Shown here: positions 57,926-64,000 of the stretch, one piece after another
Position numbering within the stretch: the first letter of the stretch is position 1
Layout of the letters: the number at the start of each line of letters is the position of its first letter
From: JAABTH01 sp964390725
Lineage (GTDB): Bacteria; Bacillota; Dethiobacteria; DTU022
Length of the DNA: 64,000 nt
Assembly (NCBI GenBank): GCA_964390725.1
Contig: CAYMIW010000009.1
Span: forward strand, 1-64,000
Reading direction: 5' to 3'
Made by a program: the position numbers and the translations under genes
The notes under the pieces: model-generated
What the model was told of the DNA's origin: nothing
The model's input: the letters and a program-made list of their open reading frames with translations, nothing else
Databases searched by the model: none

Positions 57926-59605
57926 TTATTCTTCTTCGTTTGTTTCATCCTCTTCCTGAGCAGGATCAGTATCTTCAGGAACATTATTATTATAGGTATT
58001 GTCATCCGGATCGGCAATATCAATACTGGCATCACCAAAACCTATATAAGCTCCACCCATTTGGGCTTCATTTCCGGTAAAATCGTTTCCGCGCAATATT
58101 GCCATTGATTCATCAAAAACAACCATTCCTCCGCCAAACTCGGCAGCCTGGTTACCGATAAAATCACACTGTCTGAAATCTCCACTTGAATTAACCATCA
58201 GGAAAACCCCGCCACCGGAACCGGCCTGGGCAATATTATCGGATATGATTGTTCTCAGCACTGTCGATTCAGAGGCCTGTGAAATAATCGCACCACCAGT
58301 TATTGCTTTATTACCGGTTATTGTGCAATCTTCTATTGTAACTGTTGAACCATCACCGATAACCAACCCACCACCGGCCCGGCCGGCAGTATTATCATCG
58401 ATGATACTGTTGCCTATAATCAAGGTTGATCCGGCTAACAAGGCGATGCCACCGCCATCCTGCTGAACCAGGTTGCCGGATAAATTAGTTCCGCTGACTT
58501 CAGCGCTGGAATCATAGATGTAAATTCCGCCCCCACCAAACAAAACCGCATTCTCAGAAATATCATTGTCAAGAATAAGCGGTGCGGAACCTTCTACAAC
58601 GGCTATCCCACCACCGTTTTCCTCGGTGTAATTGCGGGATATTATATTGTTGCTGATTATGGGAGAGGAGTTTTCCGCTACTGCTATACCACCGCCGTTA
58701 TTGGTCGCGGAATTTCTTGATATATCATTGCCGTCAATACTGGGTGATGAGTCAAATACTGCAATTCCTCCACCATACCATATTGCAGAATTATTATGGA
58801 TGCTGTTAGCAGATATTACCGGATTGCCATACCACACCGCTATAGCACCACCACTGGTCGAACCATTATCGAATATCTCGTTGTCATTTATCACGGGTGA
58901 AGAATCATAATCAACTAGAATGGCCCCACCGAGGTAACCGGCCTGGTTATTCTCGAACTGATTATCTTCAATTAATGGGCTCGATTGCCAAATTGAAATG
59001 GCCCCACCGTTAAACGCGCTGTTATTCTCAAAGGTATTGCCGGTTATTTCAGGGTTAGAATTTTCCTGAACAGCTATGCCTCCACCGTCGAGATCGACAC
59101 TATTCCCCCTGATTATATTTTTCGTAATGGTGGGGGAACTGTTACCGGTAACCAGGACGCCACCGCCATAATAACCTTCATTTACAATATCCTCACCATC
59201 ATACTGGTGTTCAAGCACTTCCAGCGTCCCTACACCACCTGTGATAGTAAAACCTGACAGCACAGCGCCCTGTCCTTCCCCGCTGTTAAAAGTCACGACG
59301 GAACCCCTTTTACGACCGTCAAGAATTGTAGCCTCCACCACTTCCACATTATCGGGATCAGTACTGCGCAGTGTTATTTCTTTTCCCATAAAGTTAATCT
59401 GCTCGTAATAAACCCCGGGTTCCACAACAATAACATCACCGTCTGAAGCCGCCTCGATTGCCTGTTGTATTGTCCTGTATTTTCCAGGAACAGATATGTC
59501 GGGGTTATACAACAGCACTGCAGCGATGATTGCCGCAACAAGGATTACAGCTCCAATAATAATCAATTTAAACTTACCGGAAATTACTCCGTTTTTTTCT
59601 GACAT
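57926..59605 (-). CDS. Membrane-anchored right-handed beta-helix protein
   Basis: A 559-residue protein. A short cytoplasmic N terminus and one membrane helix (about 14-33) precede an entry segment of NosD type (I-Q-Q-A-I-E-A-A-S-D-G-D near 48), then about 17 imperfect repeats of roughly 22 residues with the pattern G-G-G-I-A-V-x-x-x-S-S-P-x-I-x-x-N-x-I, which build a parallel beta-helix with Asn ladders. The tail is acidic. It is likely displayed outside the cell; enzymatic activity cannot be inferred. ATG 59605 has AAAGGAG upstream. It is next to a paralogue. Confidence 0.8.
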   Translation of the reverse strand: MSEKNGVISGKFKLIIIGAVILVAAIIAAVLLYNPDISVPGKYRTIQQAIEAASDGDVIVVEPGVYYEQINFMGKEITLRSTDPDNVEVVEATILDGRKRGSVVTFNSGEGQGAVLSGFTITGGVGTLEVLEHQYDGEDIVNEGYYGGGVLVTGNSSPTITKNIIRGNSVDLDGGGIAVQENSNPEITGNTFENNSAFNGGAISIWQSSPLIEDNQFENNQAGYLGGAILVDYDSSPVINDNEIFDNGSTSGGAIAVWYGNPVISANSIHNNSAIWYGGGIAVFDSSPSIDGNDISRNSATNNGGGIAVAENSSPIISNNIISRNYTEENGGGIAVVEGSAPLILDNDISENAVLFGGGGIYIYDSSAEVSGTNLSGNLVQQDGGGIALLAGSTLIIGNSIIDDNTAGRAGGGLVIGDGSTVTIEDCTITGNKAITGGAIISQASESTVLRTIISDNIAQAGSGGGVFLMVNSSGDFRQCDFIGNQAAEFGGGMVVFDESMAILRGNDFTGNEAQMGGAYIGFGDASIDIADPDDNTYNNNVPEDTDPAQEEDETNEEE

Positions 59606-59652
59606 GTTGATGAATACTCCTTTCTGGTAACAATCAACCCCATCGGGGTTCA

Positions 59653-61026
59653 TTATTGCTGAAGCAAATCATCCGGAATATTCCGGATATAACTGTTGTT
59701 GTCCGGTTCGGTGGTTTCATAAACCGAGTTTTCAGACACCCACACCGCACCTCCGCCACCAACATCCTCAGCCTGGTTATTTTCAAATATATTGTTTTCA
59801 AAAATCGGAGCCGAATTATTAATAGCAGCTCCACCTCCGAGGTATTCAGAAATATTATTTTTAAATTCATTATTTTCAACAGCAGGGGATGAACCCTCCA
59901 GATAAAGCCCTCCTCCGGCAATATAAGAAAGATTATCGGAAATGCCGTTGTTCCTGATCACCAGGTTATAGCTTAATGTATTTACTATAAAAATACCTCC
60001 ACCGTTTGCTGCCCTGTTTGCAGAGATTAGATTATCTTCAACCAAAGGTTCTGACTCTTCAATAAGCAGACCCCCGCCATTAAGTTCCGCCCGGTTATTG
60101 GTTATTGAATTATCCCTTATGGTAGGGGTGGAATTAACAGCTACTACTATGCCCCCACCCAGCCTGGTAGCCATATTATTATCTATAAGGTTACCGGTCA
60201 CTTCAGGGGCAGAGTTTGAAATAATAACAAGCCCGCTCCCCATTTCAGCCCGGTTACCGCTTATAACATTATTTTCAATTACAGGTGAGGATTCCTCTAT
60301 GTATAGTCCGCCACCTAGAAAACCCGCATTTCCTGTTATTGTATTGTCCCTGATTGTTGGAGAAGAATCAAAAACGGCAATTCCGGCTCCAAATTCTGCA
60401 TTATTGTCCTCAATAATACACTTTTCAATCACTGGCGAGCTGCCCCCGGATATAAGCACACCACTTCCCCGGGTAATTGTTAAACCACTTAAAACAGCGC
60501 CTTCGTTTTCACCACTGCGGAAAGAAACTACTGTTCCACTACCTCCACCATCAATTATAGTTTCTTCTACAACAGTCTTATCATCAGGATCTACACTTTG
60601 CAAAGTAATATTTTTTCCCCTGAAATCTATACTTTCCCTGTAAACTCCCGCCTGAACAACAATAATATCTCCATCCTCGGCTGCATCAATAGCCTCCTGG
60701 ATAGTGGCATATTTATCCGGAACCGTAATACCGGAATCACTGAAAGCAAAAATAGCATAGATAACAGCAGCTATTATAGCAAGAATAACTACACCGGTTA
60801 TAATAAACTTCAGCTTGTTACCGGCTGATTTTTGACTATTATCAACCCCGTCTCTTATTATCTTTTTTTCATTGAGAACACCGCGTCCGGTATCGTTAAG
60901 GTGTTTTTCTCCAGCAAAAGATTCCCCGGAAATAACGGAATCCTTACCAGGTTCTTCGCCGCAATAGGGACATACCTCATATTCATCACGGTTATAGGAC
61001 ATACCGCATTTTTTGCAATCTGCCAT
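59653..61026 (-). CDS. Zinc-ribbon membrane-anchored beta-helix protein
   Basis: A 457-residue paralogue of the next gene. The N terminus is a zinc ribbon (C4, C7, C19, C22), then a charged linker, one membrane helix (about 65-88), the I-Q-E-A-I-D-A-A-E-D-G-D entry segment, and about 13 beta-helix repeats such as G-G-G-L-Y-I-E-E-S-S-P-V-I. The ribbon should be cytoplasmic and the helix domain extracellular, as in a sensor or anchor. ATG 61026 has GAGAGGGG upstream. It ends 47 bp before the paralogue starts. Confidence 0.8.
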   Translation of the reverse strand: MADCKKCGMSYNRDEYEVCPYCGEEPGKDSVISGESFAGEKHLNDTGRGVLNEKKIIRDGVDNSQKSAGNKLKFIITGVVILAIIAAVIYAIFAFSDSGITVPDKYATIQEAIDAAEDGDIIVVQAGVYRESIDFRGKNITLQSVDPDDKTVVEETIIDGGGSGTVVSFRSGENEGAVLSGLTITRGSGVLISGGSSPVIEKCIIEDNNAEFGAGIAVFDSSPTIRDNTITGNAGFLGGGLYIEESSPVIENNVISGNRAEMGSGLVIISNSAPEVTGNLIDNNMATRLGGGIVVAVNSTPTIRDNSITNNRAELNGGGLLIEESEPLVEDNLISANRAANGGGIFIVNTLSYNLVIRNNGISDNLSYIAGGGLYLEGSSPAVENNEFKNNISEYLGGGAAINNSAPIFENNIFENNQAEDVGGGGAVWVSENSVYETTEPDNNSYIRNIPDDLLQQ

Positions 61027-61201
61027 TAAAATACCCCTCTCAAACAAGATACCTTTATTATCTTCAGCCTCCGGTCTAATAAACTCTGTCCGGCTGTTTA
61101 ATAATAACTACTGTAAAATATAATTATTCTGATACACTTACCTATATTAACATGTTCAAAGCCTTTATAACAAGTGAACAGGCACACATAAAAAACTATT
61201 G

Positions 61202-61240
61202 AAAGGCCATCACTGTCAAAATAGTAAGGTGATGGCCTTT
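61202..61240. terminator. Terminator after the repeat lipoprotein gene
   Basis: A 12-bp stem AAAGGCCATCAC / GTGATGGCCTTT (61202-61213, 61229-61240) with 15-nt loop, placed just after the stop of the lipoprotein gene on the minus strand. The minus-strand tail has a short T run. Confidence 0.75.
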
Positions 61241-61282
61241 TAATCATAAGAGCCGTAGCAGTTTGTGTTACGTTTTTAATTA

Positions 61283-62197
61283 TTAAGGCAATGTAATAGA
61301 TATAAGTTCAGGCCTGTATTCGCCACTCCTGTAAGTGAATACAACTCTATCTCCATCATCAACATTATCCAGGTCCGCTTCGCCTACAGAAAATGCCTGA
61401 AAGTATTCAACCTCAATTGAATGGGCATCAATACGACCGATCAGGGTTCCATGTATGTAGTCGCCTTCAATTGGCTGCTCAACTTCCTGAATTGATTCAA
61501 CAATCAATCTCTGGCCACTTTCGATATATGTAAATGCAATCAGCGCCCCGTCCTCAATACTATCCACATTGATATCTTCAGCCAGCTGAAAAGCATGGTT
61601 GATTTGAATTTCAACCGATTGGGGATCAATTTGGCCGATATAAATTCCTTCTCCAACCAAAAAACCATTTTCCCCGTCATCCGGCTGTTCAATATGGTCA
61701 ACAGATATAATAAAGGGCCTTTGCTCATCATCGGTATAAGTAAACTCTATCATGGAACCACTTTCAATCAAGTCCGGATCAAAGCTGCCATTAATTGAAA
61801 ATGCAACAGGCTGGCCATCAATCTCCACTTCCACCGAATGGCTGTCAATCTGACCGTTATAAATCCCCCGGCCGGTCAGCAGCTCTGGTTCCTTCGTAAT
61901 TTTTTCAATTGTAAGAATTAGCAACCCGGTCTCAGCTTCAATATAGGTAAATACCACTTCATCTCCCGCGTTAATATCCGACATCTCCACACTATCATCC
62001 AGGCTGAATGAACGGGTAATACCATTTACTTCAATTGCCACTGTCCCGCTGCTCTCGCTTCCGGTCAGCACACCTCGTTCTTCCGACACAGGTTGCTGCT
62101 CAATAGCCGTATCGGTTGGCTGACATCCGCATAGAAGTACTACTAAAACTATTATTAACGGTATTGCCAGGGTTATTAACTTCGTTGTTTTTCTCAT
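61283..62197 (-). CDS. Lipoprotein of four internal repeats
   Basis: A 304-residue predicted lipoprotein: signal ending L-L-C-G-C with C25 lipidated, then four repeats of 60-70 residues (about 40-100, 103-170, 172-240, 242-304). Each has a strand S-V-E-V/I, a middle A-F-S-I segment, I-x-x-G-x-x-I/V-x-F-T-Y and a closing I-x-S-I/V-x-x-I. Repeats two and three share G-x-G-I-Y-x-G-Q-I-D. The fold looks like a string of small beta-barrels. I do not recognise the family. GGGAGG precedes the ATG. Confidence 0.7.
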   Translation of the reverse strand: MRKTTKLITLAIPLIIVLVVLLCGCQPTDTAIEQQPVSEERGVLTGSESSGTVAIEVNGITRSFSLDDSVEMSDINAGDEVVFTYIEAETGLLILTIEKITKEPELLTGRGIYNGQIDSHSVEVEIDGQPVAFSINGSFDPDLIESGSMIEFTYTDDEQRPFIISVDHIEQPDDGENGFLVGEGIYIGQIDPQSVEIQINHAFQLAEDINVDSIEDGALIAFTYIESGQRLIVESIQEVEQPIEGDYIHGTLIGRIDAHSIEVEYFQAFSVGEADLDNVDDGDRVVFTYRSGEYRPELISITLP

Positions 62198-62260
62198 TAT
62201 AACAGTCCTCCCTTAAGTAGTTCAGTTAATAGGACTATTATACAACATTCTTGGTTCCCC

Positions 62261-64000
62261 CTAGCGGAAGCCGCCACCTCCTCCGCCAAAACCGCCACCT
62301 CCACCGCCTGAAAAACCACCGCCGCCAAAACCGCTGCCCGATGAAAAACCTCCCGATGACCTGGAGCTTGAACTGGATCTTGAAGCAGCTATGGTTGAAC
62401 TTGCAGTTCTCCTGGCCCCGTTAATAGTCCTGTTCAGGGAGGTTGTCATCCTGTTCATACTGTATATTGCCGCCAGGCTGTGAGCAGCACCAAAAGTAGA
62501 CCAACTGGTCTGGTTGAAAGTGGGATCAATTTCAGGTTTCGGGAACACAATGGCCAGTTGATCAATAACCTGCTTGGCCACTCCAAGAACAACGGCATAA
62601 ACCAGGTAGTGTTCCCAGATTATCAGTGAAGGAACAGTAGAGCGATCCATAGATGAAAAGTGAAGTAAAAATTTGCGAAAAGCCCGCCATTTCATTAGCT
62701 GGTCGGCCCCGTATTCGGTATAGTAAGTATTCGGTGATGCAAAAAATAAAATGAACGGCAGTACAATCAGGATAATGCCAAGGAGGTATAGCTCCCACCA
62801 AATCATGGCAACCAGGGCAACCACGATCATCAGGACAAGGGGCAGGCAGCCCCAGTTAAAGGCAGAGCTCTTCTTAAAAAATACCTGTTCTTCACCGGCT
62901 TTTTTTGCTGCCGCAGACCACGAGTTGTAAAAACTGTAAAACTGGTTCGCTCTTTTCTTGGCAAACTCCTGAATTTGCTTAAAAGTAACCACTTTATTTA
63001 GCTCGCTGACCGGTTCATCGTTTTGCTTCTCTTTTTTTGGCGTAAAATGTTTAAAAACGGTGCTGAATATAAATTCCGTTACCAAACTGTCCAGAGAGGA
63101 CTGGGTGCGTTCTGACTTCGTCTCAACCAGTTGATAATCCTCACTTCCCGGTATCTCTTCAATTTTTAAATGACGCAACCGGGCCAGGTTAAGAATCTGG
63201 GCAGACAGGTTATCGGGCATGATCTTTTTTTTGTTCCAGAGATAACCCGTCGCCACCGGAGGGTAGTCGCCGGGTAACTCACGGTAGTAATCACCCCGGT
63301 AGGCATTTTTTCGGTTCATTGCCTTCCGCCAGAGGGCTACCATTCGCCAGGCAGCCAAAGCCACCACCAGAAGGGTAATATAAACCTGGTATTGGTGGGC
63401 GGTCCGCAGGGCATTTGTAGAAGCTGCCCAACGCTGTTCTTCTCTTAGAATATCGGGCAGAGCTTCCTTACCGCTAAACCTGGTTGAATCCGGGACTAGC
63501 GAAACGGGAAAAGTAACCCGCCCCTCTAAAAAAGTATTGGCTGGAAGAGGTGCCACCCACCAGGTAATCTCGGACGGACTGATAATATCGATTTCACCGT
63601 GACGCGGACCATGTCCCCAGGCCCTGACATCTTCCGGTTCTGCCCCATCGGGAAGGACTAATTGAACAATAGCGCTACTGCTGGGAAAACCCCAGCGGTC
63701 GCCGACAAACTTATAATTAAACTCCGCCACATCATCGTGGACGACAACAACATCACGGGCAATATATTCAAGGGTAAAAGTCCTTATTTCATTTAAGGCA
63801 AAAAAACTCCAGTCCACGGTAAAATAATCGTCATCGTAAACCTGTATAGAATAGGTTCCGGGTTCCGAAGTGGGAAACTGTTCTACAAGAGTATAGTAAT
63901 CATCCCCTTCGCGTACAACTATTTCGCTGAAAAGATCAATCCCAAAAAAATCAATTTCCTGGTACATCCCCTGGAACTGACCGTTAAAATCAACAGTACG
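62261..64000 (-). CDS. DUF2207 membrane protein, 5' end outside window
   Basis: The frame is open to the right edge, so the N terminus is missing; 579 codons are inside. The visible part begins D-F-N-G-Q-F-Q-G-M-Y, the DUF2207 segment of an extracellular beta-rich domain (to about 190), then a helix near 205-220, a cytoplasmic domain, two more helices (about 395-440) and a C-terminal tail made of Gly and Ser with Phe and an Arg end. Typical of YciQ-type proteins of unknown function. The glycine tail (last 45 residues) is usual for the family. Confidence 0.82.
   Translation of the reverse strand, partial: RTVDFNGQFQGMYQEIDFFGIDLFSEIVVREGDDYYTLVEQFPTSEPGTYSIQVYDDDYFTVDWSFFALNEIRTFTLEYIARDVVVVHDDVAEFNYKFVGDRWGFPSSSAIVQLVLPDGAEPEDVRAWGHGPRHGEIDIISPSEITWWVAPLPANTFLEGRVTFPVSLVPDSTRFSGKEALPDILREEQRWAASTNALRTAHQYQVYITLLVVALAAWRMVALWRKAMNRKNAYRGDYYRELPGDYPPVATGYLWNKKKIMPDNLSAQILNLARLRHLKIEEIPGSEDYQLVETKSERTQSSLDSLVTEFIFSTVFKHFTPKKEKQNDEPVSELNKVVTFKQIQEFAKKRANQFYSFYNSWSAAAKKAGEEQVFFKKSSAFNWGCLPLVLMIVVALVAMIWWELYLLGIILIVLPFILFFASPNTYYTEYGADQLMKWRAFRKFLLHFSSMDRSTVPSLIIWEHYLVYAVVLGVAKQVIDQLAIVFPKPEIDPTFNQTSWSTFGAAHSLAAIYSMNRMTTSLNRTINGARRTASSTIAASRSSSSSRSSGGFSSGSGFGGGGFSGGGGGGFGGGGGGFR

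Noticed and set aside
1..64000. tRNA, rRNA, CRISPR array, IS element or prophage
   Set aside because: No T-arm GGTTCGAATCC-type motif, repeat-spacer pattern, transposase or integrase was found on either strand.

Overview
The window reads as chromosomal DNA of an anaerobic, low-to-mid GC member of the Bacillota, close in flavour to Clostridia or Dethiobacteria-type organisms. The evidence is a superoxide reductase, a PerR-type repressor with all five expected metal ligands, FeoAB, 4Fe-4S QueG, radical SAM genes, corrinoid methyltransferases, a glutaredoxin-like selenoprotein candidate, a HutP-family protein, strong AGGAGG ribosome binding sites and many TTG/GTG starts. No rRNA, tRNA, CRISPR array, insertion sequence or phage gene was seen. 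The species cannot be named from the sequence.

Layout. 1-6.2 kb: superoxide reductase (cut by the left edge), ZIP metal transporter, perR, cold-shock protein with a strong promoter and long leader, an orphan DNA methyltransferase, a RING-finger membrane protein, HutP-like protein, DUF4349 lipoprotein and a MarR regulator. 6.3-12.4 kb: apolipoprotein N-acyltransferase (lnt) facing a minus-strand series of PAP2 phosphatase, two tatA, tatC, mobA and a CofE-like ligase. 12.7-18.3 kb: a complete oligopeptide ABC transporter (oppABCDF) with a hairpin between oppA and oppB. 18.3-24.5 kb: queG, a site-2-type protease with CBS domains, paired Gate-domain membrane proteins, an amidase and galU.

24.6-34.3 kb is the most distinctive accessory block, all on the minus strand: two MttB-superfamily methyltransferases without a pyrrolysine codon, a corrinoid protein, an unrecognised SAM methyltransferase translationally coupled to it, a complete quaternary-amine (glycine betaine type) ABC transporter and a CBS-pair protein. 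The simplest reading is uptake and corrinoid-dependent demethylation of a quaternary amine, with the SAM methyltransferase as a new partner. A 12-bp near-palindrome occurs on each side of the methyltransferase genes.

34.7-40.7 kb: a CDF metal exporter, a glutaredoxin-like gene whose in-frame TGA is followed by exactly two codons and a stop (U-x-x-stop selenoprotein candidate), nadE behind a consensus promoter and leader hairpin, mnmG and a radical SAM gene. 40.7-46 kb: the lower part of lysine fermentation (kdd, kal, kce) with a saccharopine-dehydrogenase-like gene and a class III aminotransferase, but no aminomutases. 46-52 kb: mrfAB repair nuclease pair, a histidine phosphatase, a GNAT acetyltransferase and a stand-alone, divergent HisF. 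52-56 kb: feoAB behind a consensus promoter overlapped by a DtxR-type operator and a decayed dtxR remnant; a surface MsrB lipoprotein; lgt. 56-64 kb: CoA-disulfide reductase with a rhodanese domain, then a cell-envelope set of two tandem membrane-anchored beta-helix proteins, a lipoprotein made of four repeats, and a DUF2207 membrane protein cut by the right edge.
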